This document shows positions 4,422 to 13,178 of a stretch of 13,196 nt of DNA, one piece after another. The first letter of the stretch is position 1. Each line of letters begins with the position of its first letter. The stretch spans positions 1 to 13,196 of the forward strand of contig NZ_CAMPHI010000079.1 of the NCBI RefSeq assembly GCF_946885955.1, given 5' to 3'. The notes under the pieces were generated by a model, which did not search any database, had not been told where the DNA came from, and saw only the letters and a list, made by a program, of their open reading frames with translations. This stretch comes from an uncultured Pseudomonas sp. Its GTDB lineage: Bacteria; Pseudomonadota; Gammaproteobacteria; Pseudomonadales; Pseudomonadaceae. The translations under genes were made by a program, and so were the position numbers.

Positions 4422-6740
4422 ATGACTCGTTCCCGATCTTCTCGTCCCCGTTCCAAGCCGCGCTCGCGCGGTATGCGCCCGTTGCTCGGCTGGGCTATCA
4501 AACTCGGCCTGGTCGGTTTGGTGGTGCTCGCCGTGTTTGCGGTTTATCTCGATGCTGTCGTGCAGGAGAAGTTTTCCGGCAAGCGCTGGACCGTGCCGGC
4601 CAAGGTCTATGCCAGGCCCCTCGAACTGTTCGTCGGGCAGAAACTGGCCAAGAACGACTTTCTCCAGGAGCTGGATGCCCTGGGCTATCGCCGGGAAACC
4701 GCGGTCAGTGGCCCTGGCGCGGTATCGGTTGCCGGCAATAACCTCGAATTGCATACCCGTGGCTTTCAGTTCTATGAGAGCAGCGAACCGGCGCAGCGGA
4801 TTCGCGTGCGTTTCTCCGGCGATTATGTCGCGGGCCTGAGTCAGGCCAATGGCGGCAATCTGGCCGTGGCGCGCCTGGAACCGATGCTGATCGGCGGCCT
4901 GTACCCGGCGCATCAGGAAGATCGCCTGCTGATCAAGCTGGAGCAGTTGCCACCTTATCTGGCGCAAACCCTGGTGGCTGTCGAGGACCGTGATTTCTAC
5001 GACCACTTCGGTGTTTCGCCGAAGGGGATTGCGCGCGCCATCTGGATCAATGCCACCGCCGGGCAACTGCGCCAGGGCGGTAGTACCTTGACCCAGCAGT
5101 TGGTGAAGAACTTCTATCTGACCAACGAGCGCAGCCTCACCCGCAAGGCCACCGAGGCGATGATGGCGGTGCTGTTGGAGCTGCATTATGACAAGTCGGA
5201 GATTCTCGAGGCCTACCTGAACGAGGTTTTTCTCGGCCAGGATGGTCAGCGCGCGGTGCATGGTTTCGGTCTGGCCAGTCAATACTTCTTCAGTCAGCCA
5301 ATATCCGAACTTAAACTCGATCAGGTGGCCTTGCTGGTGGGCATGGTCAAGGGACCGACCTACTACAACCCGCGGCGGCATCCGGAGCGGGCGCTGGAGC
5401 GGCGCAATCTGGTGCTCGATGTGCTGGTAGAGCAGGGCGTGGTCACGCTCGAGCAGGCCGAACAGGCCAAGCGCAAGCCGCTGGGCATCACGCAGCGCGG
5501 CAGTATGGCGGACAGTTCGTTCCCGGCCTTTCTCGATCTGGTCAAGCGCCAGCTGCGCGAGGACTACCGCGAGCAAGACCTGACCGAAGAGGGATTGCGG
5601 ATCTTCACCAGCTTCGATCCGATCCTGCAGTTCAAGGCCGAGAACGCCTTGCTTGAGTCGCTGAAGCGCATGTCCGGACGCAAAGGCGCGGACGAGATCG
5701 AGGCGGGCATGGTCGTGACCAACCCGGAGACCGGGGAAGTGCAGGCGTTGATCGGTAGCCGCCAGCCGCGTTTCGCCGGCTTCAACCGGGCGCTGGACGC
5801 GATCCGGCCGATTGGCTCGCTGATCAAGCCGGCGATTTACCTGACAGCGCTCGAGCGCCCCAGCCAATACACGCTGACCAGCGTGCTGGAAGATCAGCCC
5901 TTCTCGATCAAGGGCCAGGATGGTCAGGTCTGGACGCCGCAGAACTACGATCACAAGGCCCACGGTAATATTTTCCTGTACCAGGGGCTGGCGCATTCCT
6001 ACAACCTTTCCAGCGTCAAGTTGGGCATGGAACTGGGCGTTCCCACCGTGCTCAAAACCATGGATCGGCTGGGCGTTGTGCAGAAGTGGCCGGCGTACCC
6101 GTCCATGCTGCTCGGGGCGGGAGCGTTGAGCCCGCTGGAGGTCGCGGATATGTATCAAACCTTGGCCAACGGCGGTTTCAACACGCCATTACGAGGTATC
6201 CGTAGCGTCCTGACCGCCGAAGGCGAGCCGCTCAAACGCTATCCATTCCAGATTCAGCAGCGTTTCGATGCTGGCGCAGTCTATCTATTGCAGAGCGCAA
6301 TGCAGCGTACGATGCGCGAGGGTACCGGGCGCTCGGTTTACAACCGCTTGCCGGCGTCCTTGAAGCTCGCCGGTAAAACCGGCACCAGCAACGATTCGCG
6401 CGACAGCTGGTTCGCCGGTTTCAGCCAGGACCTGTTGGCGGTGGTGTGGATGGGCCGGGACGACAATGGGCCGACCCCCTTCACTGGCGCCAGTGGTGCG
6501 CTGCAGGTATGGACCGAATTCATGTATCGGGCCGATCCGCTGCCGTTGGACATGCCGCAGCCTGATAATGTCGTGCAGGCGTGGATGGATCCGAACACTG
6601 GCCTGGGCTCCGATCCCAGCTGCCCGGGGGCCGTACAGATGCCGTATATTCGCGGCAGCGAACCGGCACCGGGCCAGGGTTGTGGGTTGCAGGCGCCGGT
6701 AGACTCGGTCATGGATTGGGTACGCGGCTGGCTGGACTAA
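4422..6740 (+). CDS. mrcB: Penicillin-binding protein 1b (PBP1b)
   Basis: A bifunctional peptidoglycan synthase of 772 residues, normal for Pseudomonas PBP1b (also called PonB). It polymerises lipid II and cross-links the strands at the inner membrane. Order: a short basic cytoplasmic tail, one membrane helix (about 26-44), a UB2H-like domain (about 60-150), the glycosyltransferase domain with catalytic Glu188 in VAVEDRDF and the GGSTLTQQLVKN motif (219-230), then the transpeptidase with SLIK (Ser466, Lys469), SYN (526-528) and KTGT (652-655). All key residues are present. The start MTRSR agrees with what I recall of the P. aeruginosa protein. No Shine-Dalgarno sequence precedes it, and the -10 box is 8 bases away, so the mRNA may be leaderless. 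The lpoP gene follows at once. Confidence 0.97.
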   Translation: MTRSRSSRPRSKPRSRGMRPLLGWAIKLGLVGLVVLAVFAVYLDAVVQEKFSGKRWTVPAKVYARPLELFVGQKLAKNDFLQELDALGYRRETAVSGPGAVSVAGNNLELHTRGFQFYESSEPAQRIRVRFSGDYVAGLSQANGGNLAVARLEPMLIGGLYPAHQEDRLLIKLEQLPPYLAQTLVAVEDRDFYDHFGVSPKGIARAIWINATAGQLRQGGSTLTQQLVKNFYLTNERSLTRKATEAMMAVLLELHYDKSEILEAYLNEVFLGQDGQRAVHGFGLASQYFFSQPISELKLDQVALLVGMVKGPTYYNPRRHPERALERRNLVLDVLVEQGVVTLEQAEQAKRKPLGITQRGSMADSSFPAFLDLVKRQLREDYREQDLTEEGLRIFTSFDPILQFKAENALLESLKRMSGRKGADEIEAGMVVTNPETGEVQALIGSRQPRFAGFNRALDAIRPIGSLIKPAIYLTALERPSQYTLTSVLEDQPFSIKGQDGQVWTPQNYDHKAHGNIFLYQGLAHSYNLSSVKLGMELGVPTVLKTMDRLGVVQKWPAYPSMLLGAGALSPLEVADMYQTLANGGFNTPLRGIRSVLTAEGEPLKRYPFQIQQRFDAGAVYLLQSAMQRTMREGTGRSVYNRLPASLKLAGKTGTSNDSRDSWFAGFSQDLLAVVWMGRDDNGPTPFTGASGALQVWTEFMYRADPLPLDMPQPDNVVQAWMDPNTGLGSDPSCPGAVQMPYIRGSEPAPGQGCGLQAPVDSVMDWVRGWLD

Positions 6741-6755
6741 TTGAGAGGGTATGAC

Positions 6756-7445
6756 GTGACTAAGTGGTTTGTTCCAGTTCTAGCGGCTTCTGCGGTGTTG
6801 AGCGGGTGCACCTCGGTGCAGCGCGGTTCGATCCCGGTAGTCGACTCCAGCTCGTCGGTTTATGAGCAGCAGCAAGACGAGGTGGGCGGCTATGGCGGTG
6901 CTTCGGCGCCGGCGCAGAGCATTCCCGAAGACTCAGGCGTGGTGGTCATGGTGCCTCAAGGCGGTGGAAGTTCGGCGCCGATTCAGACCTTTCCGGCGCC
7001 GAGCGGCTCGCCGAATGGCGCTATCAGCAGCGAACCGATCGACTTCGGCGGCTACAACGCGCCCGGGCCAAGTGCTCCCACTGGCATTCCCAGCGGTGGC
7101 GGCTTGGCCGCCGACGAGCAGTTGGACGGTCCGGTGCTGGCGCTGCTCAGTACCGCGCAGCAGCAACAGAGTGCGGGCGACCTGAACGGTGCGGCCTCCA
7201 GCCTGGAGCGGGCCCAGCGCATCGCTCCGCGTGAACCGCAGGTTCTCTACCATTTGGCGCAAGTGCGCTTGGCGCAAGGCGACGCGGCGCAGGCCGAGCA
7301 GTTCGCCCGTCGCGGGTTGAGCTACGCCAGTGGGCGGCCGGCGCTGCAGGCCAGCCTTTGGCAATTGATCGCCCAGGTGCGTGAGCAGCAAGGCGATAGC
7401 GCAGGCGCGGCGCAAGCCCGTGAACAGGCGCGAGTCAACCTGTGA
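6756..7445 (+). CDS. lpoP: TPR lipoprotein LpoP, activator of PBP1b
   Basis: A 229-residue lipoprotein. A short signal peptide ends in the lipobox LSGC, with Cys18 as the lipidated residue; no Asp follows, so outer-membrane sorting is expected. A long low-complexity linker rich in Ser, Gly, Pro and Ala (19-122) could span the periplasm. The C-terminal part (about 123-229) forms helical TPR-like units (DLNGAASSLERAQRIAPREP; VLYHLAQVRLAQGDAAQAEQFARRGL). In P. aeruginosa the TPR lipoprotein LpoP activates PBP1b; the location directly after mrcB supports the same role here. I chose GTG 6756, with GAGAGGG about 6 bases upstream. An ATG at 6751 is out of frame, and the TTG at 6741 directly abuts the mrcB stop and would lengthen the signal peptide. 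The stop overlaps the next gene. Confidence 0.85.
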   Translation: MTKWFVPVLAASAVLSGCTSVQRGSIPVVDSSSSVYEQQQDEVGGYGGASAPAQSIPEDSGVVVMVPQGGGSSAPIQTFPAPSGSPNGAISSEPIDFGGYNAPGPSAPTGIPSGGGLAADEQLDGPVLALLSTAQQQQSAGDLNGAASSLERAQRIAPREPQVLYHLAQVRLAQGDAAQAEQFARRGLSYASGRPALQASLWQLIAQVREQQGDSAGAAQAREQARVNL

Positions 7446-7774
7446 TGGATGGGCGGGTACCGGTAATCGCCCAGCAGCTACTGCTGATCGAGCGTGAGTT
7501 GCGCGTGCTGGGGTGGTGGCAAGTCGAGCCGCCCAGCGCTCAGGCGCTCGCGAGCCAGGAGCCATTCTGTGTGGACAGCATGGCGTTCGAGCAGTGGTTG
7601 CAGTGGATTTTCTTGCCGCGCATGAAGCACATGCTGGAAAGCAGTGCCGTTCTGCCAAGCATTTCAGGCATTCAGCCAATGGCCGAGCAGGTTTATGGCC
7701 AGGGCAATGCCCAGGCTCGGGCATTGATACGCTTGCTGGGCGAGTTCGATCGTTTGATCGGTATTGCGCCTTAA
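7445..7774 (+). CDS. YqcC family protein (DUF446)
   Basis: A 109-residue cytosolic, mainly helical protein. The family signature is the segment FEQWLQWIFLPRM (48-60), matching E. coli YqcC (EWLQWVLIPRM), with a QPF-like QEPFCVD before it. The molecular role of the family is unknown. ATG 7445 overlaps the lpoP TGA by one base (TGATG); a GTG at 7442 would give a four-base overlap and one more residue. Either way it is translationally coupled to lpoP and probably is the last gene of the mrcB unit. I see no clear terminator in the 109 bases between it and the convergent DUF4124 gene. Confidence 0.87.
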   Translation: MDGRVPVIAQQLLLIERELRVLGWWQVEPPSAQALASQEPFCVDSMAFEQWLQWIFLPRMKHMLESSAVLPSISGIQPMAEQVYGQGNAQARALIRLLGEFDRLIGIAP

Positions 7775-7883
7775 ACGCTTGGCGCGATGCGGTTGTCCCG
7801 GTCGGTGCGAGGCGTTTTGCACTCGCACTTAGCCAGTCTGTTCGTCTGCTAGTCCTGCTGGGCGACCGAAGCGTTTTATTCGA

Positions 7884-8324
7884 CTATTTGCAGTTGTCTG
7901 CAATCGCCGCCTTGGCTTCGGCAATACGGTTCTGGCGCTCATCTTCGCCCAGGCGGCGCATTTCACCGTTGTCTTCCACGCGGATTCGCGGGTTGTTTTC
8001 CAGCTGCGCCAGATTACTGCGGACGTTTTCGCAATATTTCTTGCGTTCGGCTTCCTTGGCGGCGACTTCTGCCTTGGCCTTCTTGTCGAACTCGGCTTGC
8101 TCGGGATCGGCGATGCTTTCGAAGGTTGGCGTCGGCTCCGCTTCCTGCTCCGCGGCTTTGGGTGGTGCGGCAGAGGTATTGACGCTGGTCGCCGACTGAT
8201 CTTGTGGCGGTTGCGAGCCGAAATGCGTGACGCCTTGAGCGTCGACCCATTTGTACACCTGGCCGGCCATGGCGGTTGCGCTCAAGGCCATTAACAAGGT
8301 GCTGGTGAGGATAATACGGCGCAT
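7884..8324 (-). CDS. Secreted DUF4124 domain protein
   Basis: A 146-residue protein with a clear Sec signal peptide (basic MRR, hydrophobic core, cleavage after AMA at 18-20). The mature part opens with the DUF4124 signature GQVYKWVDAQGVTHFGSQPP (21-40), a small beta fold of unknown function common in gammaproteobacterial envelope proteins. A disordered Ala/Pro/Glu stretch (45-70) and a charged, probably coiled-coil helix (75-100) follow. Two cysteines (98 and 145) could form a disulfide in the periplasm. The ATG is preceded by AAGGA at 7 bases. It is transcribed alone, convergent with the mrcB unit and divergent from ilvI. Confidence 0.87.
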   Translation of the reverse strand: MRRIILTSTLLMALSATAMAGQVYKWVDAQGVTHFGSQPPQDQSATSVNTSAAPPKAAEQEAEPTPTFESIADPEQAEFDKKAKAEVAAKEAERKKYCENVRSNLAQLENNPRIRVEDNGEMRRLGEDERQNRIAEAKAAIADNCK

Positions 8325-8370
8325 GCTGTTTCCTTTTTTGGGGCTGGCAAATTATGAGCTGCAAAACCCG

Positions 8371-8387
8371 TTGGTTACTATAACCAA
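8371..8387. repeat. Perfect 7-3-7 dyad, possible operator
   Basis: TTGGTTACTATAACCAA is a perfect inverted repeat with 7-base arms and a 3-base centre. It covers the candidate -10 box (TATAGT on the minus strand) of the DUF4124 gene and lies about 65 bases before the -35 box of the ilvI promoter. It is A+T-rich and not followed by a T run on either strand, so an operator is more likely than a terminator. Confidence 0.45.
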
Positions 8388-8404
8388 AATGCTGTAATCG
8401 TCAC
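8377..8404 (-). promoter_or_regulatory. Candidate promoter of the DUF4124 gene
   Basis: On the minus strand GTGACG (8399-8404), a 16-base spacer and TATAGT (8377-8382) give a leader of about 45 bases. CATAAT (8351-8356) is an alternative -10 box without a good -35. Confidence 0.35.
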
Positions 8405-8451
8405 CCTTGGGCCTGTAAACGAAGAAGATTGCAGAATCCATCACGGATTAC

Positions 8452-8480
8452 TTGACTTGCCCTCGGTGAATCCGAACAAT
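8452..8480 (+). promoter_or_regulatory. Candidate ilvI promoter
   Basis: TTGACT (8452-8457), a 17-base spacer and AACAAT (8475-8480) predict a start near 8487 and a leader of about 260 bases. The -10 box is weak, and other starts in this region are possible. Confidence 0.38.
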
Positions 8481-8589
8481 TCCATGCTCGCTGTAGTGGA
8501 GTCCGCCGCAAGCAGGCTTTAGCTCAGCAGACATGAGGTGCATACCCGCGCCGACCTGTTACACCCGCAACGCGTTACCTCGCGCTGGG

Positions 8590-8624
8590 TGGGAATGCCC
8601 CGCAACACTTTTGGGGTGCTCCCA
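8590..8624 (+). other. Stable leader hairpin containing the leader-peptide codons
   Basis: As RNA, 8590-8601 pairs with 8613-8624 at 11 of 12 positions, including two G-U pairs, around an 11-base loop. No U run follows, so it is not a terminator by itself. The candidate leader ATG (8595) is in the left arm and the Val and Leu codons are in the right arm. Confidence 0.5.
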
Positions 8625-8639
8625 ATACTTGCTCAGTAG
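8595..8639 (+). CDS. Possible ilvI leader peptide (14 residues)
   Basis: ATG at 8595 opens a frame for MPRNTFGVLPILAQ, ending in TAG (8637-8639). Codons for Val, Leu, Ile and Leu (8616-8621, 8625-8630) cluster near its end, as in leader peptides that sense branched-chain amino acids. A GTG at 8538 in the same frame would give a 33-residue version. A G-rich stretch (GGGTGGGA) directly abuts the ATG, which is too close for an ideal ribosome binding site. Chance cannot be ruled out. Confidence 0.28.
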   Translation: MPRNTFGVLPILAQ

Positions 8640-8698
8640 TAGCTGACGTAGTCGGCGACCACCGTCGCTCATGCTCTGCTTGGCAGTAAACCTATCTT

Positions 8699-8723
8699 AG
8701 GCCGTCCCGCTGTGGGCGGTTTT
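8699..8723 (+). terminator. Terminator-like hairpin before ilvI (possible attenuator)
   Basis: CCGTCC (8702-8707) pairs with GGGCGG (8714-8719), extended by G-U and A-U pairs to 8699 and 8722, followed by TTTT (8720-8723) and again TTTT (8730-8733). It ends 23 bases before the ilvI start. A terminator between promoter and gene suggests attenuation. Confidence 0.42.
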
Positions 8724-8746
8724 CTGGCGTTTTAGAGGTGAACAAC

Positions 8747-10471
8747 GTGGAGCTTTTATCCGGCGCTGAAATGGTCGTCCGCTTTTTGCGTGACGAAGGC
8801 GTTAAAAATATATACGGGTACCCGGGCGGTGCTCTGCTGCATATCTACGATGCCCTGTTCAAAGAACCAGAGGTCAACCATATTCTGGTTCGTCACGAAC
8901 AAGCGGCGACCCATATGGCCGATGGCTATGCCCGCGCGACCGGTAAAGCCGGCGTGGTGCTGGTGACTTCCGGTCCTGGCGCAACCAATGCCATCACCGG
9001 TATTGCCACCGCCTACATGGATTCTATCCCGATGGTGGTGTTGTCCGGTCAGGTGCCGAGCAACATGGTCGGTACCGACGCCTTCCAGGAAACCGACATG
9101 ATCGGTATCTCCAGGCCTATCGTGAAGCATAGCTTCATGATCAAGCATGCCTCGGAAATTCCGGAAGTAATGAAAAAAGCCTTTTACCTGGCGCAATCCG
9201 GGCGTCCGGGGCCGGTAGTGGTCGATATTCCCAAGGATATGACCAACCCGGCCGAGAAGTTCGAGTACGTTTATCCGAAGAAGGTCAAGCTGCGTTCCTA
9301 CAGCCCGGCGCTGCGTGGTCATTCCGGGCAGATCCGCAAGGCGGCCGAGCTGTTGTTGAGTGCCAAGCGTCCGGTCGTCTATTCCGGCGGCGGCGTAATC
9401 ATGGGTGGGGCGGCTGCGCCTTTGACCGAACTGGCACAGATGCTCAATCTGCCGGTGACCAACACCCTGATGGGTTTGGGCGGTTTCCCAGGCACCGATC
9501 GTCAATTCCTCGGCATGCTCGGCATGCACGGCAGCTATACCGCGAACCTGGCAATGCACCACGCCGATGTGATTCTCGCGGTTGGCGCACGGTTTGACGA
9601 TCGGGTGATCAATGGGGCCGGCAAGTTCTGTCCGAATGCCAAGATCATCCATATCGATATCGATCCGGCGTCCATTTCTAAGACCATCAAGGCCGACGTT
9701 CCGATCGTTGGTCCGGTCGATAGCGTAATGACCGAGATGGTTGCGATCCTCAAGGAGATCGGTGAGAGCCTCAATAAAGAGGCGCTGTCGAGCTGGTGGA
9801 AGCAGATCGAGGAATGGCGCGGCAGTCGCGGTATGTTCCCGTACGAGAAGGGTGACGGCACCATCATCAAGCCACAGACGGTGATCGAGACCTTGTCCGA
9901 AGTGACGGGTGGCGATGCTTTCATCACTTCCGATGTGGGTCAGCACCAGATGTTCGCGGCGCAGTATTACCGCTTCAACAAGCCCAATCGCTGGATCAAC
10001 TCCGGCGGCCTGGGCACCATGGGCTTCGGTTTTCCGGCGGCCATGGGCGTCAAGTTGAGCTTCCCCGATCAGGATGTCGCTTGCGTGACGGGCGAAGGCA
10101 GTATCCAGATGAATATCCAGGAGCTGTCCACCTGTCTGCAGTACGACCTGCCGGTGAAGATCGTCAACCTGAACAATGGCGCGCTGGGCATGGTGCGTCA
10201 GTGGCAGGACATGAACTACGGTAGCCGTCATTCGCACTCCTACATGGAGTCGCTGCCGGACTTCGTCAAGCTGGCCGAGGCCTATGGTCATGTCGGTATG
10301 CGCATTACCGACCTGAAGGATCTCAAGCCGAAGATGGAAGAGGCATTCGCCCTGAAAGACCGTCTGGTATTCCTCGATATCCAGGTCGATACCAGTGAGC
10401 ACGTTTACCCGATGCAGATCAAAGACGGTGCGATGCGCGATATGTGGCTGAGCAAGACGGAGCGTACCTAA
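8747..10471 (+). CDS. ilvI: Acetolactate synthase III large subunit
   Basis: The catalytic subunit of acetohydroxyacid synthase, which joins pyruvate to pyruvate or 2-oxobutyrate as the first common step of Val/Leu and Ile synthesis. It has 574 residues, typical for the family. The ThDP-activating Glu is E51 (in [19 protein letters not shown]). The central FAD-binding domain lies at about 195-330. The C-terminal ThDP-binding segment runs from 449 (GEGS) to NN at 476-477. The first residue of that motif pair is GEG instead of the usual GDG. I chose GTG 8747, giving [13 protein letters not shown] as I recall for P. aeruginosa: AGAGG (8734-8738) stands 8 bases before it, whereas the GTG at 8738 overlaps that site. 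ilvH follows after 2 bases. Confidence 0.96.
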   Translation: MELLSGAEMVVRFLRDEGVKNIYGYPGGALLHIYDALFKEPEVNHILVRHEQAATHMADGYARATGKAGVVLVTSGPGATNAITGIATAYMDSIPMVVLSGQVPSNMVGTDAFQETDMIGISRPIVKHSFMIKHASEIPEVMKKAFYLAQSGRPGPVVVDIPKDMTNPAEKFEYVYPKKVKLRSYSPALRGHSGQIRKAAELLLSAKRPVVYSGGGVIMGGAAAPLTELAQMLNLPVTNTLMGLGGFPGTDRQFLGMLGMHGSYTANLAMHHADVILAVGARFDDRVINGAGKFCPNAKIIHIDIDPASISKTIKADVPIVGPVDSVMTEMVAILKEIGESLNKEALSSWWKQIEEWRGSRGMFPYEKGDGTIIKPQTVIETLSEVTGGDAFITSDVGQHQMFAAQYYRFNKPNRWINSGGLGTMGFGFPAAMGVKLSFPDQDVACVTGEGSIQMNIQELSTCLQYDLPVKIVNLNNGALGMVRQWQDMNYGSRHSHSYMESLPDFVKLAEAYGHVGMRITDLKDLKPKMEEAFALKDRLVFLDIQVDTSEHVYPMQIKDGAMRDMWLSKTERT

Positions 10472-10473
10472 TC

Positions 10474-12026
<1,553 letters not shown>

Positions 12027-12041
12027 GGCTTTACCGATGTA

Positions 12042-12069
12042 AAAAAACGCGGCTAAGGCCGCGTTTTTT
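12042..12069 (+). terminator. Strong intrinsic terminator after ilvC
   Basis: AAAAAACGCGGC (12042-12053) and GCCGCGTTTTTT (12058-12069) form a perfect 12-bp stem with a TAAG loop and a six-T tail within the right arm. It has A and T runs on both sides, so it could work in both directions. Confidence 0.95.
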
Positions 12070-12088
12070 CATTGTGTCGCAAGGCTTC

Positions 12089-12097
12089 TGGTATAAA
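12089..12097 (+). promoter_or_regulatory. Extended -10 promoter of pssA
   Basis: TGGTATAAA fits an extended -10 element (TGn-TATAAT). No good -35 box is seen (TTGTGT is only 14 bases away). A start near 12104 gives a leader of about 77 bases. Confidence 0.5.
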
Positions 12098-12180
12098 GCC
12101 AGGGTGCTGGCCGGGTCGAATGCCGAACATGTATCGGTTGAGCCTGTCGAAATTTTCAAATCCGTTGCAAGGTGTTGTTC

Positions 12181-12996
12181 ATGAACGAACGTCCAGATGA
12201 GCCCCAGTCTCCCGCCGATGCCGAAAGCTTGTTGCCTATTGACGAGCATATAGAGGAGGGGCAAGACGCCGAGGGTCGCAAGGTCCGTCATCGTGGTATC
12301 TACCTCCTGCCCAATCTGTTCACCACGGCTAACCTGTTCGCAGGCTTCTACGCCATCATCAACGCCATGAACGGCAACTTCTACGTCGCGGCTGCGGCGG
12401 TGTTTGTCGCTATGGTGCTCGACGGACTGGATGGGCGTGTCGCGCGCTTGACCAATACCCAGAGCGCATTTGGTGCCGAATACGACTCCTTGTCGGATAT
12501 GGTTGCGTTTGGCGTGGCGCCGGCGCTGCTGGCGTTCGAATGGGCACTTGGCAGTATGGGTAAAGTCGGTTGGATGGTTGCCTTTATCTATGTGGCCGGT
12601 GCTGCGCTGCGCCTGGCGCGTTTCAATACGCAGATTGGCAGCGCCGACAAACGCTACTTCATCGGCCTGGCCAGCCCGGCTGCCGCCGGTGTGGTTGCGG
12701 GCACCGTATGGGCGTTCAGCGACTTTGGCATCAAGGGCTCGAACATGGCCTTTGCAGTGGCGATCCTGGTGGCCGCGGCTGGCGTGCTGATGGTCAGCAA
12801 TATCAAGTACCACAGCTTCAAGGATCTGGACCTCAAGGGGCGCGTGCCGTTCGTGGCGATCCTGGTCGTGGTGCTGATATTTGCCGTGGTATTCAGCGAT
12901 CCGCCGCGTGTGCTGCTGATTATCTTCCTGGCCTATGCCGCTTCGGGTCCCATCCAGTACCTTCTGCAGTTGCGTCGCCGCAAAAGCGTCGAGTAA
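12181..12996 (+). CDS. pssA: CDP-diacylglycerol-serine O-phosphatidyltransferase
   Basis: An integral membrane enzyme of the CDP-alcohol phosphatidyltransferase family. It makes phosphatidylserine, the precursor of phosphatidylethanolamine, from CDP-diacylglycerol and serine. It has 271 residues. An acidic, soluble N-terminus (1-40) precedes about seven or eight hydrophobic helices. The family motif is complete: D81, G82, D84, G85, R89, G98, D102 and D106 (DGLDGRVAR...G...DSLSD), the residues that hold the metals and CDP. It is thus the membrane-bound type II enzyme, unlike the E. coli PLD-like PssA. I chose ATG 12181, with AAGG 8 bases upstream; an in-frame GTG at 12172 sits on that site. 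It has its own promoter and terminator. Confidence 0.95.
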   Translation: MNERPDEPQSPADAESLLPIDEHIEEGQDAEGRKVRHRGIYLLPNLFTTANLFAGFYAIINAMNGNFYVAAAAVFVAMVLDGLDGRVARLTNTQSAFGAEYDSLSDMVAFGVAPALLAFEWALGSMGKVGWMVAFIYVAGAALRLARFNTQIGSADKRYFIGLASPAAAGVVAGTVWAFSDFGIKGSNMAFAVAILVAAAGVLMVSNIKYHSFKDLDLKGRVPFVAILVVVLIFAVVFSDPPRVLLIIFLAYAASGPIQYLLQLRRRKSVE

Positions 12997-13014
12997 AGCG
13001 CTGCTGCTGTTTGC

Positions 13015-13051
13015 AAAGCCGCTGATATCAGTATCAGCGGCTTTGTTGTTT
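13015..13051 (+). terminator. Intrinsic terminator of pssA
   Basis: A perfect 13-bp stem (13015-13027 with 13032-13044, loop TCAG) is followed by GTTGTTT. It lies 18 bases after the pssA stop. Confidence 0.93.
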
Positions 13052-13150
13052 CTGGGGTGGCTATGCGTTGTCTTTCACTGTGTCTGCCGGGGCTATTGCC
13101 GGGGCGCTGGTCGTTCGGGCAATTGATTTCGAATAGAGTCAAAATAAGCG

Positions 13151-13178
13151 TTGACGTAGAAACTTGGGGGCCTATAAT
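13151..13178 (+). promoter_or_regulatory. Strong promoter, stable-RNA type
   Basis: TTGACG (13151-13156), a 16-base spacer and consensus TATAAT (13173-13178) are followed by the G+C-rich discriminator GCGCACC. An A+T-rich stretch (about 13117-13149) lies upstream, like an UP element. This set is typical of growth-rate and ppGpp-controlled rRNA or tRNA promoters. The predicted start is about 13185, 12 bases before the window ends; the transcribed gene is not visible. The 99 bases between the pssA terminator and this promoter show nothing else. Confidence 0.8.

Larger units (their letters stand above)
8325..8746. other. Divergent promoter region and long ilvI leader
   Basis: 422 bases lie between the DUF4124 start and the ilvI start without a recognised protein gene. 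From left to right they hold the ribosome binding site and candidate promoter of the DUF4124 gene with a perfect dyad, a rightward candidate promoter, a possible leader peptide, two or three hairpins, and a terminator-like structure just before the ilvI ribosome binding site. No tRNA or known riboswitch was recognised. Confidence 0.7.

Noticed and set aside
3479..4741. Open frame (420 codons) on the plus strand across the kinase/ATPase gene and into mrcB
   Set aside because: It is antisense to one gene and out of frame with the other, running across the divergent promoter region. No protein family is recognisable.
4320..6158. Long open frame (612 codons) on the minus strand opposite mrcB
   Set aside because: It lies wholly antisense to a complete PBP1b, has no family resemblance, and its openness follows from the high G+C third positions of mrcB. 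It is a shadow frame.
7775..7883. Bidirectional terminator between the convergent YqcC and DUF4124 genes
   Set aside because: I looked for stems with T runs on both strands and found only short, interrupted pairings, so none is annotated.
8354..8383. Nine-codon frame ending in two Leu codons near the DUF4124 promoter
   Set aside because: It lies upstream of the candidate ilvI promoter and ends inside the dyad. There is no well-placed ribosome binding site; probably chance.
8533..8646. 37-codon frame in the ilvI leader, starting at ATG 8533
   Set aside because: It contains two Leu-Leu pairs, but no ribosome binding site is visible and it mixes many Cys, Ser and Trp codons. The other frame ending at 8639 is the better leader-peptide candidate.
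8756..10402. Long open frame (548 codons) on the minus strand opposite ilvI
   Set aside because: It is antisense to a complete acetolactate synthase and unusually rich in His, Asp and Arg, typical of a mirrored G+C-rich gene. It has no recognisable domain.
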